Assembly: GCF_910592395.1 (NCBI RefSeq)
Contig: NC_088313.1
Span: forward strand, 5,768,501-5,832,500
Length of the DNA stretch: 64,000 nt
From: Lineus longissimus
Lineage: Eukaryota > Nemertea > Pilidiophora > Heteronemertea > Lineidae
Reading direction: 5' to 3'
Position numbers and translations under genes: made by a program
Part shown: piece by piece, positions 34,720-46,842 of the stretch
Layout of the letters: each line of letters opens with the position of its first letter
Position numbering within the stretch: position 1 is the stretch's first letter
Notes under the pieces: generated by a model
What the model saw: the letters and a program-made list of their open reading frames with translations, nothing else
Told to the model about the DNA's origin: nothing
Database searches by the model: none

Positions 34720-35065
34720 CGTTATCGGTCACAAATTGGCAACCCTGTGTGCACGTTTCGCGATTATCCAATATAAATTGGCAACATTGGGTGAACACTT
34801 CGCTGTTATCGAACATTTATTGGCAACATTGGGTGAAGACTTTGCTGTTATCTTACAACGATTGTCACCACCGCAGATGTTGTCAAACTATGTAAGATAA
34901 CGACGAAGCAATAACCCAAGTTTGCCAAAGATGGTCGGATAAGAGCGAAATGTTCACCGATATTGCCAGGCTATGCTGGATAACGGCGAAGGTTGCCAAA
35001 GCGTGTAAGATAACAACGAAGCGTGCACACAAGGTTGCCAATGTGTGATGGATAACGGCGAAGCC
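34720..35065. mobile_element. Foldback-like element of GTTATC / GATAAC arms
   Basis: The left half repeats TTGGCAACATTGGGTGAA...TTCGCTGTTATC at ~55-70-bp spacing. The right half (34895-35065) repeats the complement, GATAACGACGAAG / GATAACGGCGAAG with GGTTGCCAA. The halves meet near 34880, giving two arms of imperfect tandem units in inverted orientation. Similar arms occur around the LINE at 42.8-47.5 kb. Confidence 0.65.
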
Positions 35066-35080
35066 TGCACCTCAGCCCTG

Positions 35081-35787
35081 CAATGGTAGAAGGCAGTAAC
35101 TCCACTTTTCATAGTTTTGAGAAAAACAACAATTTGTGATCAACCCTATGCCTCAAACATGAGGAATCTTATCAAAATACTTACAATTTGATATTTGTCT
35201 TTTCATCTTCCAAATATCAAAAGTACTGTGATTTAGGTCAAAAGGTCAAAGTTCAAGGTCAAAGTGGAGTTACTGCCTTCTTCCATTGTAAACCACCGCC
35301 ACTATTTTTGGTTGTACAATCATCAAAGGCAGTAACTCCAATGCGTTTTTGACTGTAACAGGGAAGTGGGAGAACAGTGGCCGTCAAGGATCAAGGGCAC
35401 CCAGTCAATGAATTATCAGGGGCGGGGTACACTGGGGTGGGGTGTGGGGGTCAGTGCACAGCTTTCCAGGCAATGGATTTGAACTTCTTTTTTTTTGGTA
35501 GAAGGCAGTAACTCCACAGGGGTTTAAAAAAAACAATGGTAGAAGGCAGTAACTCCACATTGGACATGGAGTTACTGCCTTTTACCATTGCAATTGGAGT
35601 TACTGCCTTTTACCATTGTATTAGTGTCTGGAGGTCGGAGTTACTTCTCACCCCCATGCTGAAATCTCAGAAAATATTGCTTCTACAGGGATAACAACCA
35701 TTTCAGAAGATAAAGCACTAGCAGTAGTTCCGGAAATGCCCAAAAGGTGGATTTGACCAAATATGGAGTTACTGCCTTCTACCATTG
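35081..35787. mobile_element. Cluster of small inverted-repeat elements
   Basis: CAATGGTAGAAGGCAGTAAC TCCA and its reverse complement appear at least seven times. Pairs include 35081/35288 (208-bp element) and a tight hairpin 35536-35592; others lie at about 35495, 35594-35621 and 35764-35787. This fits nested insertions of one short MITE family. Confidence 0.75.
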
Positions 35788-36293
35788 CTGTTGGCAGAGT
35801 CTATGCATGAATGTATTAGCCTGCATAGGCCCCTATACCCGCTGTACATTTTACATGGGGAAAGCATTGTAGCTACCCTAAAATGGCCTTTTTAACAGCC
35901 TGGTGGTAAATATTTCAGGGTGACCAGAAATCACATTTAGCCCCTACTCAGGTGCTGTTTTTAAGGATTTCCCTCATTATTTTCTATTCGGGATGACAAT
36001 TCAGTCCAGGATCAGGCTACAAGTCCCTGTTGCTTTCAGTCTAAAGAGGAGAACCATTCCTGCATTATGAATTACTAACTTTATTGGACAAAGCTTTATT
36101 TCAATTTATTTCAGTCTGAGGAGGAGTACTATTCTAGCATTATGAATTGATAACTTTATTGGACAAAGCTAATTAAACACATTTTAATTTCTTTCAGTCT
36201 GAGGAGGAGTACCATTCTAGCTTTGATGACAATCAAGTGCGGGGTGAAGAAGACCCGGCTGGGCATACGCAGGACTCAGACGGTTGTCAATCT
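35788..36293 (+). other. Second copy of the recombinase-gene exon module
   Basis: It starts TGTTGGCAGAGTCTATGCATG, duplicating 33474 onward, and carries three successive exon-like starts after TTTCAG acceptors: 36040 (SKEENHSCIMNY, then stop), 36115 (SEEEYYSSIMN, then stop) and 36198-36293 (SEEEYHSSFDDNQVRGEEDP), the last ending at a GTAAGT donor with phase 0. That last exon can splice in frame to the acceptor at 38021-38023. Confidence 0.6.
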
Positions 36294-36420
36294 GTAAGTG
36301 TTGTGCCTGTACTACTGGAGCCACTCACTTTATATAGATAATAGTGCACCCACTGCGTTGTAATGTAAAGATCGATTGCAATTACAACATCACTACAATA
36401 AAGAAATTTCATCAAGCAAT

Positions 36421-37829
36421 CAGTGAGTGCTCTGGGTAGCCAAAGTGTAACTGATATCCAAAGTGACCCAGTTGCTGGCAGATTATAGCCTCGGTTTAGT
36501 ATACCTGGTTAGCATAAACTTGGCCGCCCACTGACATAGATTCATGCATAATATGTCCTAGTTTACCTATATTAGGAATGTAAACAATAATAGTGCCATG
36601 CATGGAAAGTGGAGTTTGTCCATCTGAAATGTGCATTGAATTCACTATTGCAGTACAATAAATAAAATCACCCTCTCAACATCCCTAATCCATTGAATCA
36701 AGAATATCCAAATATCCAAACAATTATTTCATTCCATATTCCTTTTTTGGTCGAAAAATATAAGTCAAAGTAAGGGTCACTGAATGAATATAGGCCTACA
36801 AAGGTGAAACATTGATAATCCAAAAGAAGTAAGAATATAATCCACCAAAGGAACAACAAAATAAGTTTAACCTGTTCAGAAGAACTGGAACCAGGAAAGA
36901 TGTAACAAAATTGACAAGGCAGGAAGCACTTGATCTTCACCACCACGTGTTTCATCATGGTTACTGTGGTCAATATGCTAATGAGCGGCTGATAATGAGC
37001 TGGACAAGCAACATCAAAAATGTGATAGCCACTTCGTTGATGACCAGAAAGGGTGTAAATTGTACTCATTCACTACAGTAAGACATGGTCAACACCATGG
37101 AATTGACCTTCTGCACTTGAAGTATCAGAAACAAAATCTATCCCTATTACAAGATCAAAGGAATATGCCGCCTTACAAACAAGCAGCCTGCTGAGTTTGA
37201 GAGATTATAGCAGACAAGTGTATAAACAAATTAACCCAAACGTGTGTAATTAATCAAGCAGAAAGGTCCCTGTACCAGGCTGTATCATGATACCATACAC
37301 AAGTTGACCACCAAGAATGTTATTGACAGTTTAGTTGAGGGGGAGGGGGCTGTGCTGGGTGGACTCCAGCCATTCATAAGCCTCATACATCAAGGGGTGT
37401 GCATATTCATTGAGAAAAGTGGTTGAATTCCACAGCCAAGATGTCAATCAAAGGTCTCCCATCAATGGTCTCTTGTTTTAGACATAGAAACTTTTTCTAT
37501 CCCAATTAGAAGTTGGGGGTGGGGTGTGTGTTGGACAGTACTCACAATGAAATGCATTTTATGCTCTCAAAAGTGCTTAAATGGAATACATGTTGCATTA
37601 GGATTGTAGTGTGGTATGTATCTAACAATATTAAGCATGTTTATTGAGGTAAAAAAAGATTTGGGCTGTGTCAGAGTCATTTCAAATAATGACCCCAGCT
37701 ATCAAAGCACTATCTGAGATCATAGTGCATTGAAACTGGAATGCACTAGATAGTACACAAACTAGGTCAATCCAGAACGAGGCTGACTTTGGCCTATTTT
37801 GTATAAGTTTTGACCCAGGTTGTACACTG
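36421..37829 (-). mobile_element. 1.4-kb non-autonomous DNA transposon, copy B (inverted)
   Basis: Reverse complement of copy A at 29459-30855 with few differences; termini CAGTGAGTGCTCTGG and GGTTGTACACTG. It is flanked by AAT on both sides (36418-36420, 37830-37832), a 3-bp target duplication different from copy A. The two are therefore independent insertions and not arms of one element. It lies in the intron before exon 38024. Confidence 0.88.
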
Positions 37830-38023
37830 AATGAGTGAAAAACTAGATGATTTTATACTTTCAATTTATCGATGACGACATAATTGGTGTTGAAAGAACT
37901 ATTAACATATTTTTCGCCGCTAAACGATGTTGTCATTTTGGTTTCATTTGATGATAATCAATATCTATTGTTACTTTATTTATTTATTAACGAAACTAAT
38001 TCAATCCTTTCATTCCTTTTCAG

Positions 38024-40401
38024 TCTGGAGAGGAGTACCAGCCTTCGCTACATTCCAGTAATGACGGAAGCCTCGTTTCTGAGAAGTCGCTGAATTCTAT
38101 CTTCAGCGGGGTAGAACCTCCCAAAGGAGTCGCCGAGAGCGTCGAAAGCTCTCCGAAGGAACAACGGGTCGAGGAGAAACGGACGACTAAGCCGAGGAAG
38201 CCGAGAGAGGAACGTACGCTTAAAGGAGCCCCTAATATGGGGGTGGCGCGAAAGCGGGAGGGAAGACGCCCCAAGCGGCCGTGCCCAGTTCAGGGTTGCC
38301 ATGCCACCCCGGGAAACTTGAAGGAACATTTATTCTTTACCGCTTGTCACTAGGACCTGGACATTCACTTCAGGAACAAATTGCTCATGCGAGCTAATAG
38401 GGACCGCGCGATCACCAAGGATTCAAAAAGGGGCAAAACGGCCGCCAGCAATACACGTGATCGTTACTGGTTGCAGTGCGACATTTGCGATCATTTCAAA
38501 GCAAACTTGGTGCCACACTTGCGTCGATATCACGGCATCAGTGACAATAGGGTGATCGCAAATTGTCTAGAAAGTGCAACAAGGGTGAAAAAATCAACAC
38601 TAGTGCAGCTCAACCACCAACCTGAGCCTGTACTGAAGCGTATGGTCCCAAAGTTTGAGGAGTTTTTACGCAGTCCGATAGGCAGTTGCTTTAGTCAAAA
38701 CACTGCCAGAGCGCACGGGCGTCGTTTTTCTACATTTTGTAAAGAATTGGCTGGGGAGGGGAGGGAGTTCAACTTGGGAGATCTGAGATTATTGTTAGAA
38801 ATAGGAAACGATGGGGGTTTGGTAAGTCAGTGGGTAAACGAATCAAGATTCAAGGCCGGCTATGTTACAAATTTACTGGTGAGCACAAAGCACTTTCTTC
38901 GCTTTGTGACTGTTAACAAAGAATTTGGACTTGGTTGGGTGACAAGGCAAACTGGCATCGACGAATATCTGGCCCACTTGAACGGCATCCAAGGGTTCTT
39001 GTCCAAAATTAGAAGGCGGGAGACTGTGGCCAACGACGACGCGATTGGCACGGACACCATTGACCAACTCGCCTGGAGTGGGTACAACACTAGTGACACC
39101 TGGCGTACAATACAAGGATATCTTGAGAAATTGCTGACGAATCCGAATGTGACGACTGCCTCAACAAACCTAACCATCCGAAATCACCTCATATTACGTC
39201 TTTTCTTGGACAACTTCCGACGAGCTGGCGATATTGCCCATTTTTCACTGGTCGAATTTAACAAGGCTGAGTTGGTTGAGGGGGACTATGTGACCACGAT
39301 TAGGCGCCACAAAACCGACGGGAAGTATGCAGCGCCCCTCGTAATGAAGTCAGAGGTCAAGCGGGCAATTAAGATATACATTAGAAGTGCGAGGGAGACA
39401 ACATGTCCGGCAGAAGATCAACAATGTGCCTTTCTGACCACCACCGGAAGACCCCTCGACTCGAGTGACATCAACAAAAACCTAAAAGCAGCCTGGGGCG
39501 ACTACGGCAGGGACCTTGGAAGGGACATTGGGGAAATAACGGCTACCAAGGTCCGCCGTTCTGCCGTAACAATCACGCGTCAAGCGAAAACAACTCAAGA
39601 GGACCGTCGACAAGTTTCTCAAGCAATGTGCCATGACATCGACATTGCGGACAAAATTTATGACCGCAGCGGGCAGAGAGAGCAAGGGCAGTCGTCTGCG
39701 ACTATTGTAAAACATTGTCTCCAAGAGGTGATGCACAAAAAGTACGGTCACATCCTAAGAGGCGAAGATGACGCTGAAGATGAAATAATACCGCCAACAC
39801 CACCCCGTCCTAACAAACGATTGAGTTTGCTGATGAGAAGACATGGGACAAGCGAAAGTGAAGATGTCAACATCTCAACGACAGCCTCCCCTCCTCAGAA
39901 GCGTTGCAGGCCTACTCCTCACCCTGGTCCTGAGGACGAAGAGTCGGAAGAGGAATTTTCGATGGCTCCAGTTTCATTGGGCAGTAAGGCAACTAAGGCC
40001 AAGAAGCAGAAGACGTGGAAGAGAGGGAACTCGTGGGGAAGAAACTAGAACTCCTGCTGAAAGTTTGCAATCCCCTCATTACCGAGTTGGTCATGAAAGT
40101 GACGGCTCCAGTATCAAGACTGGAGGTGGAGCGAATGGTCTGTATTGGTGCAGAACACTACCGCCTCACTGGAGACTTGGACAAGGCAGCGGCCATTGAA
40201 AACCTTGAACGGTTCGGAGGGATCAAGTTGACGCACATGGTTCGCTACATTGTCCAAAAACTCAGGAAGGAAAAGGGATATGTTAAGCCTAAAAAGGACA
40301 GTCTGAAGCCACTATCACTCCAAAAGCCATCTGCCGCTGCTGGCTCAGTAGAACAAGTAGAAGCAACGGACGAAACCATCCCTCGTGCTGAACAAACATG
40401 A
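38024..40401 (+). CDS. Tyrosine-recombinase-like protein with zinc-finger N-terminus
   Basis: The exon begins after TTTTCAG at 38023 with SGEEYQPSLHSSNDG, then a basic region, then a possible Cys/His finger (CPVQGCHATPGNLKEHLFFT). A TAG at 38351-38353 interrupts the frame. The frame then stays open to 40048: CDICDHFKANLVPHLRRYH (C2H2-like), a helical core-binding part, and a catalytic part with LDNFRRAGDIAHFSL (Arg, ~residue 279 counting from 38381), RRHKTDGKYAAPL (Lys/His region), TKVRRSAVTI (second Arg box) and MCHDIDIADKIYD (His...Tyr). This R...R-H-Y layout is that of tyrosine recombinases, as in Crypton elements and proteins derived from them. A C-terminal frame (40015-40401, ELVGKKLELLLKVCNPLITE) overlaps in another frame. 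Role: either a Crypton remnant or a domesticated recombinase. No second terminus was found. Confidence 0.65.
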
Positions 40402-42840
40402 CGTCCCACGTGAAACTTTTTACCCACCTACCGTTTACCAACTGACTTACCAACCCCACTCGTTTCCTATGTCTAAGAAACTAGAAGTCTCCGGTCCTCC
40501 GACGATGACTTTATTCTAACTTTCTCTTTTTTTAATGCTGGCTGCGTTCTGTTAAAATAATTGCTCGATATACCGGTAGTTTTTTTCAAAGTGAGCGAAT
40601 TCAGTATCACCAACGCGATGTACTCTCGTGTACACTCTGTATTATACTGTGGGATGTTTTACATATTCTTATGTCAATTTTCTATGAATAATTTTTTTCA
40701 AGGTTTTTTTGTCTTCACATTGGGAAACTTTTAGGGTCAACTCTAAATTGATTATCCTGGTCAAGTAGATTTAAATTAATTACGTTTCTGGCAATCAGGA
40801 ATTTCGCGTTAATCAACAATGTCAATACCTGTAGAATAATTTCACGTTTTGTTTTATTAGTAAATAAATTGTACTTCCGTTTAGTTTCTTAACAGTTGTA
40901 ATTAATGTATATATATCTACCTTTTACTTCTGTTCACTGATTACTCGGGTGAAAGTCTCCCCTGTATTAGAGAGTTTTTGGAAAGACCCTGCAACGTCAA
41001 CGCGTACACCTGTCCCACGGTTCGACTTCATGATCACGATACGAACAATGGAATAGCGGTTCGAATCAGAGTTTCGGGGGCATTCCGAAAACTCCCTATT
41101 GAATGCACGCCCTCTACTACAACTGAAATCTCAAACAGTTGCCCCCCCCCGCCCCTAGACAATTGCTCCCCGAGGACAAACTGCCAAATGGGAAAGGAAG
41201 TTGAATCTTTAGGGGCTCCCTGGACCCAGGCACGTTGTTCACAACTAGTTGGTAACTAACGTTGGCGTTATCACCTGCTAATGATTCCACTGAGATATAG
41301 ATAACGTGTGACTTAATACCATCGTTAGTGAAACATTTTTTTAACAACCCGATTGTGACAAAGTGCATCAAGGCTATCGGTACCTCCGGGCAAGAATTAT
41401 AACAAAAGCTGGTTAAAATAAACTGAGTGATTATTTACAAGAATAAACGTAGATAACGAATATTAAAAACCCAAGAAAAATAGTTCATGAGCACGTTACT
41501 ACTACTTCTAGCAACAGTCCAAAAATTCTTCTGGAGACAAGTGTTCAGTGTTCAGCAATATCAAAGGGACAGTTCCGGTGGGGGTATGAGCAACGAATTA
41601 TTATAAACACGGGATGACATTCGGCCGGCCGAACCTCGACGAGACACAGTGCAGGAATTGGCTGCTTCGACCCGGGATGCCCTCAGACAGGAAGATATTG
41701 AAAAGGATATTAACGGCACCAACGCCAGGAACAGATTCTGACCACGTCCACGACAGTGGTCTAGCCGCGTTTCACTACGACTCGTACGGCACCAACGCCA
41801 AGAACGGTACACTGCAGTCTTGCAGTCACAGCGGCACCAACGCCAGGATATAAGTCGGAGCTCCTTCCGTAAAACAGGTCCTGCTCGGTCCTCGGTGACT
41901 TCCAAAAGTGACCCAGCCTTCTGCTCACACACCCCACATTAGCTCATACCCCAAAACATTTCATAACAGGGAGTTTCCAGCACAAATCACAACAGGCCTA
42001 GTTGAATCCTTATTCCTCCTGAGTCACCTAACAATGTTCCTACATGTAACAGAGAGTCAACTTCTAAAGCACAATTTTATAATATTTATAGGAACGTCCA
42101 TTACTGATGTAATACGCACATAATTCATGTTGCCATAAAAACTCTCAACTTCAACCAGCTTACCAATATAGGCCTACCTTAAAATAGGCTACAGGGTGTC
42201 CAAAAAAGAAAAGAAAAGGCAACTTCGCCACACTCCTCCCCCCATAAAAGACAAAACACTAAACTAGCAGTTATGTGTTTTGACAGACAGACAGCAGGAA
42301 TATCTAAACAAGACTAACACAACATGTACAATCCAAAAAAGAAAAGAAAAGGCAACTTCGCCACACCGATGTAGAAGTAGAAAATGTTCCCCTAGAAAAA
42401 TGTCCCTTTCTATAGATTTCTGACGGATTATGATATGGTCCTAGGCCATGACCGTTAATAGCTCAGAGATTAAAGCGCATGATAGATGCTTTTGTTCCCC
42501 GGATATTGTATACAAAGACATTTTAAACTTCTACACCGGAAATGCTTCCAGCACAGTTTATCTCCAAGTGACACCTCTATAACAAGGAGAGAACCTGCCA
42601 GTTCCAATGATGTCCTTGATAGAGAGGTTCTACTGTGAAGACATATACCCAGCTGGTTCACGCCTTGTTCATGACTTTTTACCCTTTATCCCCGGTCAGA
42701 TTCAGCCGCAGGAGGTGTGCCGTGGTCTGCCGGTGTGTACTCACTCCAAAATTAGCGTGTCGCTTGATAATTTCAGGTCCCCCACCATAACAGCCACCAT
42801 TTGGCAAGAAAAAACATCGAGCGAAGGAAGCAAAACGTTA
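40402..42840. other. Intergenic, only short repeats
   Basis: No coding sequence recognised. It holds three copies of CGGCACCAACGCCA (about 41714, 41789, 41833) and two copies of CCAAAAAAGAAAAGAAAAGG CAACTTCGCCACA (about 42191 and 42333). A 9-base C run is at 41142-41150. Confidence 0.55.
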
Positions 42841-42842
42841 TC

Positions 42843-43135
42843 TGAAAATGTGCCCTGATCGCCGAAGTTCGCCGAAAGAACTTTGCTGTTATCTAGAAAT
42901 GTTGCCATGAGGCGACCGTTATCTTACAGTATGGCAAGGGGACGTTATCTGACAGAGTTGACCACTTGGGTCACATTTGGGGACGGCCGAAAATGCAACG
43001 TTATCTTACACTCAGAGTGCATTATCTTACAAGTTGCAAACCGTTATCTGAAAAGTTTCCACATTATCTGACAATATGCACACGTGAACCCATAATCTTA
43101 CAGTTGTGCCATGTTATCTTACAGAGTCCTGGCAA
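42843..43135. repeat. GTTATCT-type repeat arm, left of the LINE
   Basis: About ten occurrences of GTTATCT (often GTTATCTTACA or GTTATCTGA) or ATTATCT/ATAATCT at 25-45-bp spacing, with GTTGCC/GCAAC pieces between. Same motif family as 34720-35065. Confidence 0.65.
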
Positions 43136-43466
43136 GCGCCAACATACCAATCAGGCGTAATACGGTAGTCAATCGGCAGACTATACTCTCATGGATTCCG
43201 TAAGTTAATGATTTCCTTTTCATTTATAAAACACAGACTTTATACCAATCAAATAAATATGAAAGATTCAACAACAAAAATCATTTCCTAAACTACATAC
43301 ATTTTGTAATCATGAAATCGATTTTGTCGGCACAAATACTTACACTTTTTAATCTGCAGCTTTCGTAAATAATCAACTACCAAAATATCAAATTTTAAAC
43401 AACAAATGAAACATATAATAATAAAAATTACCGAAAACCCAATGTTTATGTCGAGCTAGCCCTCGG

Positions 43467-46400
43467 GTGCAAGAGGCGACTCAATTGATCATGCGGAGCG
43501 TTGTTTTTATGATAGTTGTCAACATAAGGGTCTGGCGTCATCACCTTCAACAGGATTGGGTCTATAATTCAGGGAGTTGTAATAAGACTTCTCACAACCA
43601 ATCCCTCATTGATCCAATAATTGTAGGTCAGCCCGACTTCTTCTCCGATGTAAACGTCCTCCCTCAGAGCATCAGCGACCATTGTCCCGTGGTAGTCGAC
43701 ATACCCCAAACCAACCCCAAAGCAGCATTCAAGCGCCCGATCTGGCAGTTCAGCAAGGCAAACTGGAATGACCTCAAACAAGAAATGTCAAGCGTGGATT
43801 GGGACAACCTTCTACACACGGCCAACCTCAATGTAGCGGTAGAAGTCTTCACCACCACCCTACTTGAGACAAGTAAAAGATTCATCCCCTTCCAGCGGAT
43901 CAAATTCTCTTCAAACGATAAGAACTGGATAACCGCCGAGATCAAAATAGAAATCAACAAAAGAAACAAGCTCTTTGGAAAAGCAAAGAAATCCGGTTCT
44001 AACATCGATTATGATATTTTCAAAAAACAACGAAACCACGTTATCTCACTGATCAAGAAGGCAAAGGATTCCCACCTTTCGTCGATAACGGACAAATTGA
44101 AAAATGGAAGAAAGGATAAAGACTGGTGGAAACTCGCCAAAAGCATCTGCGGTCAAAGCAAAAACAACACAACTCCTTCACTAAATGTCAATGGGTTATC
44201 CGTAGACGACCCTACAACCAAGGCCAACATCCTCAACGCTCACTTTGCCAAAATCTGCAACGTAGATGAGACAAACATACCCGCCCAAGGAGAACTCCCA
44301 AACCTCACCAACAACGAGCTCAACGACATCATAATCACAGAGCAGGATATCGCCGATCAAATCGCCATCATGGACACTAACAAGGCCATCGGCCCAGACG
44401 GCATCAGCCCTCGCATAGTTCATTCATTGACGCTCCAATTGACCAAACCGCTCCACATCCTTTTCAACAGATCCCTGAATGAAAACATATTCCCAGAAAC
44501 ATGGAAAAAAGCAAACATTACCCCCATATTCAAGAAAGGTGACAGGCATGATAAATCCAACTACAGACCCATTTCCCTCCTCAGTGTCATAGGAAAACTT
44601 TTCGAAAAAATTGTCCACAGAAATGTCTACAACCATCTCCGTTTGCTCATCTCGAAGAACCAATCTGGATTCCTGGCTAACCACTCTGCAGTTACCCAAC
44701 TCCTTGAAATAAACCATCAATTACTAATGGACCTCGACGAACAGAAGGAAGTTTTCTCACTATTCTGTGACATTTCCAAAGCCTTTGACAAGACTTCTCA
44801 TAAAGGCATCGCATCGAAACTTTACCAGTTTGGCATCAGAGGAAACCTGCTATCATGGTTCAAGAGCTACCTCCAAGACAGGCAACAACGGGTTGTAATC
44901 AACGGAAAATCCTCAGAGTGGCTTCGAGTCAACGCTGGCGTCCCCCAAGGATCTATCCTAGGCCCACTGATGTTCCTGGTCTACATAAACGACGTCACGG
45001 AGGAAACCAACGGCAGAACGAGACTGTTTGCCGACGACACTTCAAACGCATTCGCATCACGAAACCTCATAGCATGCACGCCCGAAATCCAGCAGGATAT
45101 AAACAAACTTTACGCATGGGCAATGAAATGGGCCATCACCTACAACGCAACAAAAACGCTGTATCTGATTACGAGCAGGCGGAGACAACCCTCTGTTATC
45201 CACTGTCATCTCAACAACGTCGCAATTGATCAAGCCAAGTCACACAAGCACCTCGGATTAACTTTCAACGACAAAGGAACCTGGGAAGACCATATCCAGT
45301 CAATCGTTACGACCGCAAACCGCAGACTTGGCATACTACAAAACATCAAATACAAAACGGATAAACAAACTTTACTAACGCTCTACAAGACATTTGTCAG
45401 AAGCAAGCTCGAATACGCAGACGTAGTATGGGATGGACTCCCCCAGAACTTAGCAGCAAAACTGGAAAAAAATCAAATCAATGCAATGCGATGTATAACA
45501 GGATTAACAATCAGCTCTCACCACCGCGACCTTTACAGAGAATCTGGCCTTCTACCACTCGAAAAGCGCAGGAAATTCCATCGCCTCGTAATGTTCTACA
45601 AAATTTTAAACGGACTTGCACCAACCTACCTCAAAGACCTCATCCCAGAACTAACCGTCGATAGTCACTACCATAACACACGTTTAGCTACAAACAACAA
45701 TATAACACCTTTCCTTTGCCGCACAAATAGCCTCTACTCAAGCTTCTTCCCTTCTACAATCCGTGACTGGAATGCTCTCGACCTTTCTATACGTGCGAAA
45801 CCAACTCTAAACTCTTACAAATATTCCCTAACCAAACTGCCAGAATTCTCTATCAAACCAATCCCCTCCTGGCTAGACATCGGCCCTCGCCCACTTAACA
45901 TCATTCTCACACGTATGCGAAACAACTGCAGCGGACTAACATCTGACCTATACCTAAACCACGTTTCGGAAACCCCCACTTGCCTCATGTGCCCAATGCA
46001 TGTTCCAGAAACCTCTTCACACTTTTTTCTCGACTGTCCTAAGTACGAAAACCAACGCAACTCCCTAATCGCCAATACCCTCCAAATAACACACATCCAT
46101 AATGCAACTCTAAACTCAAACATCCTTCTCAACGGCCATCCATCTTTCTCCAACCTCGAAAATGCTCTCCTTATCAAATCAACCCTAAAATTCATTTCAT
46201 CCACAAATCGTTTTCCAATCTAACTCAAAGAAAAATATCTGACCCCCCCCTCTTTTCCGTTTCCGCCAACCCCAAACTCGTATGATCATTCCTAACTCTT
46301 GCACCCCCGCCCCCCTGCACTTTCCAAACTATCTATCCTTTTTTTTTTCTCTTTTTTGCGAAATTCACTATATATCAACTTCACATGTTTCTCAATTATA

Positions 46401-46580
46401 TATTCTGTATATCTCTTCAAATTATCTTTAAAAAACTTATGTCACTATTCGTATCTTCATAAACTTATGTAACTATTCGCATATATTTTTATTTTGCAGT
46501 AGTTTAAGCCTTCGGCTTTTAACTGTAAAAAAAATGTGCAATATAAACCGAATAAACTCTTTGTAAAAAAAAATAAAAAT
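43467..46580 (+). mobile_element. CR1/jockey-type LINE, 5'-truncated
   Basis: A 918-codon frame. Its first ~60 residues are not alignable with the endonuclease and may be host sequence or scrambled; from LIDPIIVGQPDFF the tail of an apurinic-type endonuclease follows (SDHCPVVVD). The reverse transcriptase is complete: IGPDGISPRIV, SNYRPISLLSVIGKLFEKIV, FCDISKAFDKTSH, GVPQGSILGPLMFLVYINDV and LFADDTS with both catalytic Asp (~residue 522). The C-terminus has a zinc motif CLMCPMHVPETSSHFFLDC. The 3' UTR ends near 46580 in AATAAACTCTTTGT and an A-rich tail. ORF1 and most of the endonuclease are missing, the usual 5' truncation. The RT frame is intact, so the insertion is fairly young. Confidence 0.92.
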
Positions 46581-46842
46581 AAGACTGAAGGCCGCGCAGT
46601 GGATGTGCGAATGTTGCGAAAATGTAATTATATCATCAAGAGCATTCAGTGGCTTAATAAACTGGGGTAGGAAGGTTAGAATTAACCCTAGGTGATTTCG
46701 TTAAAACTTTAATGTCGAACTCAATGTAATTCGAGCCCGGATTCGGGAAAGCGTGGATAGAAAAAGAATGAGAACACTGTGGCAGTTAAATTGGTACCCT
46801 CAGTGCTAGCAATAGGCCCCCTGAGGTGACAGATACAAAACC

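Noticed and set aside
29459-37829. One giant element with 1.4-kb terminal inverted repeats
   Set aside because: Each arm has its own different 3-bp target duplication, so they are separate insertions.
42452-42520. tRNA-like string TTAATAGCTCAGAGATTAAAGCG
   Set aside because: A-box-like only; no convincing B box or cloverleaf.
44855-45664. Basic plus-strand frames overlapping the LINE
   Set aside because: Out-of-frame shadows of the intact RT frame.
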